DNA of 64,000 nt from Parachlorella kessleri. Taxonomy: Eukaryota; Chlorophyta; Trebouxiophyceae; Chlorellales; Chlorellaceae. Position 1 is the first letter of the stretch; every line of letters begins with the position of its first letter. The notes beneath the pieces were generated by a model. That model ran no database searches, had not been told where the DNA came from, and saw only the letters and a list, made by a program, of their open reading frames with translations. Shown here in pieces: positions 1 to 10,987 of this stretch. The stretch spans positions 1 to 64,000 of the forward strand of contig BBXU01000449.1 in assembly GCA_001598975.1 (NCBI GenBank). The letters run 5' to 3'. Made by a program: the position numbers and the translations under genes.

Positions 1-12
1 CCCCCCCCGCAG

Positions 13-790
13 TCGGAGGAGAGGACGCTGTGGGACGCCCCTGACACATACATCAAGATGTCGCCTTTTATGTGAGCGAGTTGCTGGGCCGCTCATTGGC
101 GTACATGGCAGGGGTGGGACGGGCTTGGCTGTTAGCCACTGTTGTGATGTAGGGCTCTGCGAGAGGGTTGAGGTAGGACAGCCCAGTAAGTTGTACATAT
201 GCATGTATTGCGGCCTTGTAAGCCATGTGGGAGACTTCAAGCCCTTCATTATAGTCCTGCTTGTGGCTGGGGGGTGGCAGGGGCCCATGTGAGGCCCGCT
301 CCTCAAGCCAGCTCCTCCGGGTGCAGGCAAGCCACCCACATCAGCAAGCCGCTGCTGCTCATACACGGCGAGGATGACAACAACACAGGCACCTTCCCCA
401 TGCAGGTGGGTGGCCTCTTCTAGCGCCAACTGTATAGTCCAGCATTGCCGGCATCAATCATGCTTGTTAAGTCATGAGCACTTGGCTGCCCAGGTTCTGT
501 CCTTGCCGGCTGTTGGTGCGGGGTTTTACAATCCACGTCCAGCTACCACCCCCGGGCGGCGTATTGGCGGCAACGCATGTGCCACTAGCTCTTTTTTGTG
601 CTCTGCTGTGCAGTCTGAGCGGCTGTACCAGGCACTGAAAGGCCACGGGGCGGTGACACGGCTAGTGGTGCTGCCGCATGAAAGCCACGGCTACCAGGCG
701 CGAGAGAGTATCATGCACATGCTGTACGAGATGGACTGCTGGATGGAGAGGTACTGCAACGGCAAGGCGACCTCTGTCGACTTGGTTTAG
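13..790 (+). CDS. Glutamyl endopeptidase, chloroplast type (CGEP), 3' end only
   Basis: This is the C-terminal end of a prolyl-oligopeptidase-family serine peptidase; the rest lies left of the window. Exons are 13-71, 327-405 and 614-790, with stop TAG at 788-790. Each junction is GT-AG and keeps phase. The last two exons carry the end of the alpha/beta-hydrolase domain: LLLIHGEDDNN holds the catalytic Asp region and LPHESHGY the catalytic His, followed by ARESIMHMLYE. This wording closely follows plant CGEP, a stromal peptidase that cleaves after Glu and works in chloroplast protein turnover (family knowledge). The catalytic Ser must lie upstream and is not visible. A TGTAA poly(A) signal follows at 934-938. 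Confidence 0.85.
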
Positions 791-933
791 GCTAAACATG
801 AGGCAGCCAGCCTCAGCTTGTGGCCTCCTTTCGAGCTGCTCTATGGCAAACGTCCCAGCACAGGGGTGTGCGAAGCTGTATATGGGTGCCTCCTTGGCCA
901 CCTGTATCATCAGAAAATGTATCAGAATATTCT

Positions 934-938
934 TGTAA
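934..938 (+). terminator. TGTAA poly(A) signal of the CGEP gene
   Basis: TGTAA is the usual green-algal polyadenylation signal. This copy lies about 145 bases after the CGEP stop, a normal 3' UTR distance. Confidence 0.5.
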
Positions 939-1487
939 TCTCAGCAGCCTGAGCTGTCGGTGCAATTCTTTATTGATTCGGTCCCACCTGGCCTCGGCTT
1001 GGGCGTACCTGTCGCTTAGAAGGGACCATACAATCACCCTACTACGTGGTGGATGTGTCAACAACCTGTATGTGTCTGGGCGACCTTAGCTCTAACAGGT
1101 CCCTTGCAAGATCCATGAAGTTGTCTGCAGGCCCTGGTAGAGCCTGCTTGTAGAGTATTTCGTTGGACGGTATGGTCCGCTGCCGTCAGTGTGGTACTAC
1201 TTTCTACTTAGTAAGAGATAACCTTGCTGGTCGCATTGTTGGTTACCTCACACTGCGATGCTTACCCTGAATCAAGGCCTGCCAGTCCAAAGCTATCAAC
1301 AGCAGACTACTCTTAACTACTACTTGAGAGGTTCGCATTGTCGAGGCCTCGCTGTTAGAAGGCCACAACCTTTCCGCCCGCGCCTGCCCTGCGCTGCGTA
1401 TCATGCCATTAACAATTTCCACCTCAGCTTGTGTGCAAGGCTTCCATTCACCCTCCAACGTAGGACCCACACTTCACTGACACAACC
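939..1487. other. Intergenic stretch, CGEP 3' end to the next + gene
   Basis: I see no coding region with sensible splice sites here. It probably holds the promoter and 5' UTR of the small gene starting at 1488. Confidence 0.4.
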
Positions 1488-2083
1488 ATGGTTGAAGCAA
1501 TGCAAGACCTTGTAGCCGGGGTACTGGCACTGCCAGCCTTAAGCATCAAAGCCTTGATCCTTGGCGGCATAGTTGCTCCGGTGGTTGAGTTTGGGTTGGC
1601 TCGCCTGCCCGCAAAGGCTCCTGGTGATCAGATCAAGGCGCGGCATCCCATCTAGTCCAGCAGTGCTCACTTGTTTCCAGGAAGCATACATGTGCAGTGG
1701 TTGCCCGCCGTCTTGCACCGTGAACCTCAGTATGCAGTTGTTGTGGATTGCAGGAGCATATCACTGAGCCAACGTTGCCAGTTTCCGAGGTCGTGCCTTT
1801 GCCTCCCAGCAGCCCGGCCCACGCTGTTCCAGAGCCGCCGACAGGGCCTCTTGCATCACCTGTTAGAAGTTTGGAGGCCACCGATCTTGCCAGCTCCCAG
1901 CCTGCCGAACAGCATACTTCTGCAGATGCCCTCAGCGCCCTCCCAGCGTCCAACAGCCAGTCTGAGTATCTGACGGCAGGAGAGGAGAGCAGCCAGAGCA
2001 GTACCAGCACAGAGACAACCCCAGGCAAGACGGGGCAGGCGGCCAGCAACAAGAAGAGGAAGGGGAGGAAGGGTCGCCATTAA
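1488..2083 (+). CDS. Unknown small protein with hydrophobic N-terminus and basic C-terminus
   Basis: I do not recognise this gene. The proposed exons are 1488-1623 and 1782-2083 (donor GTGATC, phase 1), giving 145 residues. The first about 45 residues are hydrophobic (LALPALSIKALILGG), compatible with a membrane segment. The middle is Pro/Ser/Glu-rich and disordered-looking, and the end is strongly basic (KKRKGRKGRH). The last exon is the better supported part: it stays open and ends in a clean stop. The junction is uncertain; a phase-0 splice from the GTGGTT near 1581 to 1754 is also possible. No function can be inferred. Confidence 0.4.
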
Positions 2084-2600
2084 GCATGGTCTGGTGTGGG
2101 TTTCTTTCATAGTGCGTATGGGTGCACATGACTGGTAAAACTAACTATTTTTGCAAGTTGCAGGGCGCTCTGTGCATAGGTCAAGGTCCAGTATTGGAGT
2201 CCAACAGGAACTGGTTCTGGTGTGAAGCATTTTGCCTGGGTGGCTGGACCTCAATGAGTGACTCCTGCGCAAGCTTTTCTGTTTTCAAGGGCCAACTAGG
2301 TTAGCTTGCAGATTCAGTTGCTTCCCAGACTCCTGTTCAACGGTACATTACAACAAGTCACAAGAACTTAAGCCGCTTCAATTCAGTCCTTGCTGTGTCA
2401 CTGGTTTGCATCCTTTCCTAAGTGCAGTGGTGCTTCAAAGGCGCTTTAGGCATATCAAAAAGCAGCACTTCCACTGCTAAAAGCCCGGTGAAGCTGAGAG
2501 CGTTGCTGAAGGAAGCCCAACCACAACTATCTAGTCAGGACACGTTGAGCCCTACCTTGAGCCCTACACGTTGAGCTCTACCTGACAGCTCAAAATCACA
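2084..2600. other. Convergent intergenic region
   Basis: This is the 3' flank of both the small + gene and VPS54 on the - strand. Apart from the - strand TGTAA at 2348-2352 I see no feature. Confidence 0.4.
2348..2352 (-). terminator. TGTAA poly(A) signal of VPS54
   Basis: The + strand reads TTACA, so TGTAA is on the - strand, about 250 bases after the VPS54 stop. Confidence 0.5.
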
Positions 2601-5600
2601 CTATGACACTGGCTGCTCTCCGGCTTCCAAGGGGTGCCGCAATTCCCCATCAAGCAACTCAACGCCCGGTGGCGATGCCTCCGGCCCCGTTGACTGTAAG
2701 CTTGGCACACTGTCGGGCGACGCGCTTTGGCTGCCGGGGTCTGTAACTGGGAGTACCACCCCTGAAAGCGGCTCCTGGCCGCTTCCACCGTCAGCGGTAG
2801 AGTGCTCGCCGTCGGGCACATGAAGCTCCAGCGGGTGCGCCGCCTCCTGTAAGCGCTCCCACTGTTCAGGAGCACGCTCTGTGGCAGAGCCGAGTTGCCC
2901 ATCAAGCTCACTGGCTTCGGTAGCGCTGCCCGGGCTTGCTGCCAGGTCACCTCCGCCATCAGCAGCTGGCCAGGAGGGCAGCTCCCCCCCTGCTGCAGGC
3001 TGCTCAAGTGCATGCTGCTGATCTGTTTGTGCTTCTGCAAGGCCTGGAGCTGACGGTGAGGCCCAGCTGCCATTAGATGCTGCATCACTGTCATGCCGAT
3101 TCAACGGCACTGTAGCACCAGCGTCAGGGCTGCCACTCTCCCTCTGGCTGCTGCTGCCTTGCTGCGGTTGTAAGGGGTGTGCAAGAGGGTTAGCTGGCGG
3201 CTGTTCCGCTGCATGGGCTGGGTCTGCTTGTGAACGGACCTGAGCCTCGGACGGGTCAGGTGAAGCATTGCGCCCCTCACGCTCTGGAGCTAGTATGGCA
3301 GCTGGCTGACCACCACCTGCCCCATCGTGGTCCTGCACTGCAGACTGTCCTACCTCATCTATCTGCTCCTGCCCCTCAGCAGGCTCAGGTGAAACCCTGG
3401 GCTGCTGCCGGTGCGGCTGCTGCTGCTCCTGAGCCGGCTCAGGCAACACATCTGGAGTGGGCTGCAGGTGCGGCACCTCTGCAGGATATCGCAGCGCATC
3501 TGTGCGCCGCACTGGTTGGTGTGGCGGGGACTCCGGCTGGTCCTGCTGCTGCTGTGGCTGCTGCTCTGCTGGCGGCCCCACCTTCTCAAAGCGCTGCTTG
3601 TAGAAGAGCCGCAGCCGCTCCAGGCTGGCCTCACGCTGATCTGACTCCATGGGGAGCTGCTCAAGGCAGCCCAGCACAGCCAGCACATCCGCCTGCACAG
3701 CGCACGACCAGAACCTGTCAGTGGCAGTGTCAGTTTTCGTGCTGCTCCCAAGCACGTTTGAGGGCCGTCGCCTCAGTAGGTGCCCATGGAGCCAAGGAAT
3801 TTGGTAGCAGTGATGAGCAGCGGCAGCCACGGAGTGCGTGTAAGTGCGCTATCCACTGCCGTGGTCTACACCAAAGGAGGGCACTGCCTGGCATCCCGCC
3901 CACCATTGGCCCTCCAGGCTGCCTACAGCGGCCGCAGTCCAAGCAGCGCTTTCCTGCCCACCTGTAGCTGTCGCTCCCAGGCGGGGCCGCGTGCCTCCAG
4001 GAGCCCAAATGCCTCCGCCAGCGTGCTGCTGAACATCAGCGCCACGCGGCTGAAGATGGAGTGGGTCTCCTCCGGGAGCAGCAGCGGCGTGAGCACGCCG
4101 CTCAGGATGTGCAGCTGCTTGATGTTGGTAGCTGCAAAGCCGCTGGGGCCAGGCAGGCCGCCAGGGTGGGTAGCCCCGGCACCACCTGGGCCACCCGCGG
4201 CTTGCTGCTGCTGCTGAGGTGGGGCGGGGCCTGAGGGCCAGGCTGCCGCTGTGGCTGGGAGCTGCTTGAGGTTCATGGACAGCCGCTCGCGCATGATGAA
4301 CACCAGCTTGCTGCAGATCTCGTCCCGGTGGATCATGTAGTCCTGCAGGCGCAACAGTGCTGTACAGTGAAGGGGCCATTTGTCTGCAGTGGGGCTCAGT
4401 GTGCTGTGCTGTCTTGTGCTCCGCTCCAATGGTGCTGCACCTTGGAAAGCCATTACAACATGGTGCTCCTACGTACCAGCATGACTATTCCACAGCCTCG
4501 GGATGCGACTGACCCGGACGGACAGCGACGGGCGCCGCCTGGGCAGCAAAGGGCGACCATGGCCAGTAGCTGTATATGCGTGCACGTTTCTGAGGGCCAC
4601 AATGAGGCACTTAGCCATGGACTTGCCTGTACCGCACGGGTGAAGTCGGCAACCAGCAGATCTTTTCGCGGCTGGGGCACTGTGTGCGTGAAGACAGCTG
4701 TGAGAGCTGGGTGCAGCCCGATGAACAGGTCCAGGCACTGGCAAGAGATGGCCAGGTGCTTGGCTGTGATGCTTTTGAGCCCCGACACCTGTGCAGGAAG
4801 CAAGGAGGTATGATGCCACGATAGCGGGCTTTATCTAGGCCTTTTTCAAGCTCAAACACCTTTCTGGCTAGGGTTGCCACCAACAAAAACCTTCACATAA
4901 GCAGCAAAGTTCACTTTGCAGCCGTTCAAGAATGCAGGCACGGCTGCTGCGCAGGCTGCCTGAAAAATATCCCTCGGCAGCAGCGGAAGCATCATCGACG
5001 AACGGCCTACCTGCATGGCTCCTGCACCCAGCACCAGCTGGCACGTCCGGCTGTTAAATATCTTCAGCAGCTCCAGCACGCGCTGAGCCACCTCAGCAGC
5101 AAACCCAGGCACAGAGTCCCTGCACAGCACACGAGCCAGACTTGAGATCATGACACCGCTGACTGTTATGCCGGCTTTATACCGCGACCCAAGCAGCAAC
5201 TGTTTCTACAGCCTCGCTGCATTTCTTGCAGCAAGCAGGGGTCATTACAACTACTTGCGACCACAAGGCACCTGGGCAGTGTGACTACTGCACAGACGCC
5301 CACGTGCATAGAACTCCCAACGGAAGCAAGACACATCACTTGCTTCACTTCATCACTTGGGGTGGGCACCACAAGACAGCAAGACACTCTCAAGCACTGG
5401 CACAAGCAGCTGCATGTCCTCACCTGAACGCAAGGTATTCTCCCAACATGCTGAGCAGCAGCAGCGCGGTGTTCACCACATGGTAGCGCTGGCTCCCCAC
5501 CACAAGCACATCCAAGGGCCGCTGCTGCCTGCCGCCTGGCTCCACCTGGGGCGTGATTGTAAACTTCCGCAGAACTGACCGCTCGCCGCCGTCTGGCTCG

Positions 5601-8600
5601 TGCTGCTGCTGCTGCGCTTCCCCAGGAGCATGGCTGCCGGGCACACCGTCTCTAGCATCAGGAGCCGCACTTGCGGCCTCTGCAGGCTCTGCAGGGCTTG
5701 CAGCTCCGTTTGACAGTATGGGCGACATTGCTGCTTCTGCTGCTGCCTCTGAGGTAGTAGATGTGGCCAGCACTGCATCATCGGACTTCCCCCTGCCGTT
5801 GTGGAGCTTTTTGCGTGGCGGGTGCGGCTCTTCCGCTTGGTGTGCCTTTGACAGCAGCTTCTCGACGATGTGCTGGAACTGGGCGGGCACCTCCACCAAG
5901 GACCAGTGCTCCTGCTCCAACAAAGCTGCACGGCAGAGAGCACCAGGAACAACTGAGCCCCTAACACTTTGCCAAGGGCAGCAGGAGTTGGGAAGGCAAC
6001 ATCCGTGAGTGGGAAAACCACAAGGAGCGTGCTGGCATTCCTGGAGAATATCAGGAGACCGCCGGGAGGACTCACAGACCGGTCATTCTTTCCTAGGCTG
6101 CCAAAGCGAAGCAGTGTCTGCCCCACTCACTTGTCAGCTTGCCAAGGGACTTGCTGTGCAGGGCATCAAGGGATGCCTTGCACATCTGCTGCAATGCACT
6201 GCGCACGGCCAGCACAGCCTTGGTGCCGGCGCCTTCTGCTAGCGAGGCCACCACATCGGTCAAGTCGATCGCCTCGCGCAACTCATTGAGCCTGCAACGC
6301 AGTTTTGGCAAAATCGGCAGTGTGCTCAGGGGAAACTTGCAGAGCTCAGGAACCAAGTACGCTGGAAGGACTCCAGGTCACGATTGCAGATGCCTGCTCG
6401 CCTGGACACGGACCCTGTCTCAGCTTCAACGTGTCCCAAGCGCCACGAACACTCGGCAGCAGCCAACTGTCCAAGCTCCCACTTACCGTGGAGCAGCTGG
6501 AGCCCCAGCGTGTGCTCGCCCACTGAGCAGCTTCGCAAACCGACCAACGGCAACGTCCGCAACAGCCTGGTACACCTCTCGGCACTCGGCAACGGCTGCT
6601 GTGACTTGCTGCCGGGGGGCCTTGGCTGCCAGGAGCACGGCTTCCACGACTGTGGCCACCCTGCATGCCGTAGGCATCTCACGAGCTTGCACGCCAGCCA
6701 GTATGTCAGAGTCGTTGCTGGCATACCTCATGCACCCATGCAAGGCAGCATCAGGCCGCCTACCAAGTTGTCCGACACTGGCGCATGTAACGAATCTGTC
6801 CACCATGGCGGGTCTGGAAATCATGCAACCACACCAATGCGAAGCGCCTTGCTAGTTGCCTGCAATTGTCAGTCAGACTGCTAGACATCAGACCGCACCC
6901 ACCTGGTCACGTGGTCCAAGCAGGCCCTTGACGCCAGCAGCACCGCCTCCAGCACCCACAGAAAGTGCTCGCCCGGCAGCTGCTGCAAGAGCTCGCTGGC
7001 GGAGGGGCGCGGCGGAGGGGAGCCCGCCCGCCCTGCCACCAAATGCTGACTGTCGGAGGGTCCAGGCGCCAGCACAGCCAAGCACTCGTCCACCACTCGT
7101 CTGCAGGGAGGGACATAAGCAGATTCAGGCTAGGGAAGGAGTGCCGGCAGGGACGCCTGGGGCTGAAGGGGCCATCCGGGCAACCCCTGTCTGTGTCCAC
7201 CTGCGGTTTGGATACTAGCCACTGCAGGACCGTACTTGCGCCCAGCTGCATTGCTATCCCTTGACGCGTGCGCTCATCCTGCGCTCCATATCATGCTGTC
7301 CTGAAGCCTTCCAGGAAGGGAATGCACCGTCCCTCTCACCACTGGCTGCGTACCTCAACAAGTCCCGAACGCCTGCTGAGCTGGCTTCCTGGTAGTCCTT
7401 CAGCGAGACAGACAGGCGCCCCATGCGCCGCATGCCCATGACAAGGGGCAGCAGCACATCCTGCAGCCAGCACTGCTGTCTGTCTCAGCGGGCGACAGCT
7501 CCCCCACCCTTTGCATGCGACCCTGCTCCATGTTGGGCTACCCTGTCAAGAAAGCCACCAAGGCAGACCACTGAGACCCTCCCACGTTCCACCCTTGCTC
7601 ACCCCAGGCCGGTGCCCGCAAGCAAAGCGGCCGACACACTGCACGGGAACCGCCTCCCGCAGAATGGGCTCACCTGCAGCTCCTCCCCACCCCCATCCGC
7701 CAGCCCAGCAGCTGGCTCTGCCTCCCCTCCTGCCACTGCCTCTGCAACCCAGGCCGCGACCCGCTCCAGCGCTGCAGGATCCGCAAGCCTCACTCCCGCA
7801 ACCGCTTCAACCCCGCTGCTGCTGCCGCTGCTGCCAGTGCTGGAGAGCCGCGCCCGTGGCTGCGCTGCCCCGCCACGAGGCGTCTGCATTGTGGCAAGCT
7901 GTGCTTCCAGGCGCTGCAGGATGCGGTCTGTGGCAGCGCCCTCGCCAGCAAAGCGCACCCGCTCCAGAAAGTCTGTGGCCATGAGGTCATCCACTGCCTG
8001 CGCTGTCTCCCCAATCTGCTGCGGCAGCGTCCTGCAGCGGACAGAGTCACAGCCGTGTGCTGCGTACACGTACCAACTTGAACCACCCAAGTTGGTACGT
8101 GCCCCCCGCACGTGGCCTGAAGGGCACGGGACCCACACACGCAGCTGACAGTAGCAGGGAGGCACGAGCGTATCCGGCATTCCCATGGGCCATGCGGCAC
8201 GAGCAAAGCAACCTGCCTGCAGCTGCCCTTCCCTGCCCCTGCGGCCAGCCACAACCACCCCTGGTGGCTCAGGCAGCCCAGGGACCCATTGCCCAGTACC
8301 CTTGGCAGCCATGAGTGCTGCAGAGCACCCATGGTCCTGCCTGCTCAGCGCATGCGGCTAGCTGCTGGACAACTTGCTTGAAGCAGTCCAGCGCCAGGAG
8401 GTCCTGGTTGTCTAGCACCCCTTGCAACACCTCCAGCACGTCTATCGCGCCCACAAAGTCCGCCGCCACTCCGCCGCCGCCCGCCGCCTGGGGCAGCAGC
8501 CCCTGCAGGGCGGCCTGCGCCTGCGCCACCTCTTCCACTGCCTGCGAGGACACCCAGGCAGCATCACATATTACACAAGTATACTGCCATCAACACTGCT

Positions 8601-10541
8601 CGAGTACTGTATTCCACGGGTGACTGGATCAGCAGCTCCGGGGTTGCCTGCCAGCGCCCTTGCTAAACCCTCCTCCTGTATACATGGACCTAACCCATAA
8701 GGTTAGCAATGCCACGCAAGCACGAGCGTTGCATTAACCAGGACTGTCCTCAGCCATGCCTAGGTCCGCAAGCCGTGCTAAGCAGTCATGCGTCGAGCCT
8801 GCCAACCTTGAGCGTCTCCAGTGCAGCCAGCACACGCTCCCGCTGCTGCTGCAGCTGGTGTGATGTAAGCACGGCCGCACCACTCTCCTGCTCTAGTTGA
8901 GACATCTGCACGCTCACGACAACCACCACTTACTGCAAGAAACGTTTGTCTTCCACTCTATGACACACAGCAATGAGGCGATAGCCAGGCATACAAATTT
9001 GGCTTACTCCTAGTCCACTTCACGATTTTGCACGATTATTCCTGGCTATTTGGGAAGCTGGAGTGGGTACATACTTCGTACCTAACAGCTGGCAAAAGGC
9101 ATTCTTAAGGATGGAGTGGGCAGCCAGGTCTCACCTTCGCATGAAGCTCTGCCACCTCTTGGTGCATAGCAAAGACCATGCGCTGCAGGTCCTGGATATA
9201 GCCTGAGGCATCAAAGAAGTTGTCAGAGCGCGCCGCGATCTCTCGAACAAGGTGCGTCTCCACCACATCCTGCGCAAAAGAGGCAGCCGCCCTTAGCTTG
9301 GGTGGGGGGCCCTGCTCTCTCCCATGGCTGTGTTCACCAGCAGCAACTTTTGGCAGGCGTTACACATATTCGAAGCCGGGACTTGGCACAGCGGCTTTTT
9401 CGATATGCAGCCCTCTAGCGCAGCAGCCCGCGCCAGCATCCCCGCATTCGTCAGCAGCGCAGGGCACGCTTGGCTCCCGCTCAGCGACATGGTGTTGCTG
9501 CTCCCATGAGGCCAGCCGCACAGCGGGTGGGTCCAGCGGGCGCACCAGGTAATGCCCAAGCTTCTCCAGTGCTTCCTGCCGGCCCTCGTCAGACTGGACG
9601 TCACCCAGCAGGCCCCACACCTCCGGCCTGTCCAGCTCAAAGCTCTCCTGGAAGAACACAGCCGGCACCTCCCGCAGTGCGGCCACCAGGCCCTGGCCCT
9701 GGCTGGACTTTAGCTCGTCTGCAGGCACGGCATCCAGAAGCGGACTCTAAAGAGAAGGAGGCCTGTCCACATTCACAGCCGGCTATTACACCAAACACCC
9801 ACAAGGGGCTGAGAAACTAACAGCTAGTGTTGGCCAGGACGGGTTGCCTAGTCTGTTCATACAGCCACCCTTACAGGTTGGTCACGATCTTGTCACACGC
9901 GAGAGCGATCGTTTAACCAGGCTGCTGTTAGGTAGGCACCCACTACCGTTTGCTGCAGGCTGAACCACTGGATACCCACCAAATGAAACAACCTTGGGTC
10001 TTGACAACGCAGTTAGGACGGGCTGTGGCCCGCATATATGCAGATGGGGCAAGGCAACGAGGCGGCTAGGACATGGGAAGGCTTGGGCAGCAAACTTCAC
10101 AGGACAAGGTCGCGGACACCCTGTGCACCACAGACCTGAGGTGAAGGAGACCTTGCGCCGCACATGCTCTTCAGTAGCCGCACGCTCCTGTTCAAGGTTG
10201 TCAAACCTGTCCCCAACCTTCCGCAGGTAGCGCGCAAAGTCCTCAATGCGCACCTGTAAAGCAAATACAGCATGTCCCGCGCTGGGAGTGCACACTTCGT
10301 AGGAGCACTGCTGCTTTGGGTACTGCGCGGGTTCCCGCACCTCTGGCAGGGTGCCGGGCGGCAGTGGCGGCGGGGCCTCAGTGGCACTGCTGGCTGAGCT
10401 GAAGGGCCAGGCCAGCCAGGTCGAGGCTGTGCTGGTGTCTGGAGCATTGAGGATGGAGGTGAGCTCCTGGCTGTGTGTGGACCCATACACTGATGCGTCT
10501 GTGACACCAGAGGCCAACCTCGAGAGCTTCCTGCTTGCCAT
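2601..10541 (-). CDS. VPS54: Vacuolar protein sorting-associated protein 54 (GARP subunit)
   Basis: VPS54 is a subunit of the GARP tethering complex, which captures endosome-derived vesicles at the trans-Golgi (family knowledge). Exons 5' to 3': 10541-10341, 10253-10152, 9746-9546, 9269-9135, 8905-8807, 8541-8300, 8031-7674, 7460-7354, 7100-6903, 6813-6487, 6291-6131, 5925-5424, 5158-5011, 4788-4627, 4342-3962, 3692-2601. They sum to 1471 residues in frame. Diagnostic stretches are VETHLVREIAARSD (about 170), QEHWSLVEVPAQFQHIVEKL (about 713), CQLVLGAGAMQVSGLKSIT and HRDEICSKLVFIMRERL (about 985). The intron after 4627 starts GC (GCAAGT). The exon 6 donor is less certain. After the conserved end (about residue 1150) comes an unusual 320-residue Gln/Pro/Glu/Ser-rich tail with no visible domain. 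The start at 10541 gives a Ser/Ala-rich leader. Confidence 0.9.
8067..8101. repeat. Perfect 14-bp inverted repeat inside a VPS54 intron
   Basis: Arms at 8067-8080 and 8088-8101 are exact reverse complements separated by 7 bases. They lie in the intron between VPS54 exons 6 and 7 and would form a hairpin in the pre-mRNA. Confidence 0.85.
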
Positions 10542-10987
10542 GGTGAGGCGGCTGTCCAGTGCCTGGCCCCACCACAGATAGCAAACAAGAGTGCGAGCCC
10601 CTCAAGTAGGCCTAGCCTCAGATCATGTCGTCCCCTCAAGGTCCGTCATATTGCGCCCATGATTGGATCATCTTGTCCGATAAACTATTATTAAAGCATC
10701 TCGTTGCAGTGTTTGTAGGTAATGCCTCCACACTCGTCTCCCGCCAGCACCTCAGTTAAACAAGCTAGCTTTTATCGCCAGATCTAATTGCCTACATGCG
10801 AATTCACGTGGCGCTCCCGGACAGTGTAGTACCTGAAAGTGTTGCTTGCACGAGCTAAGGTGAAAGCGTGCCTGTAGTGATTCTAGTGATCACGGAACCA
10901 GGTTCCTTCTTCCTTCCCAGGCTGCGTACTTCATGAGCAACTCGTACGCCAAGAGTTTCACTTTGTGATCACAGCCGCTTGCAGCGT
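10542..10987. promoter_or_regulatory. Divergent promoter region, VPS54 / MAU2
   Basis: These 446 bases separate two start codons on opposite strands. No TATA box stands out. Both promoters and 5' UTRs must lie here unless a 5' non-coding exon was missed. Confidence 0.4.
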
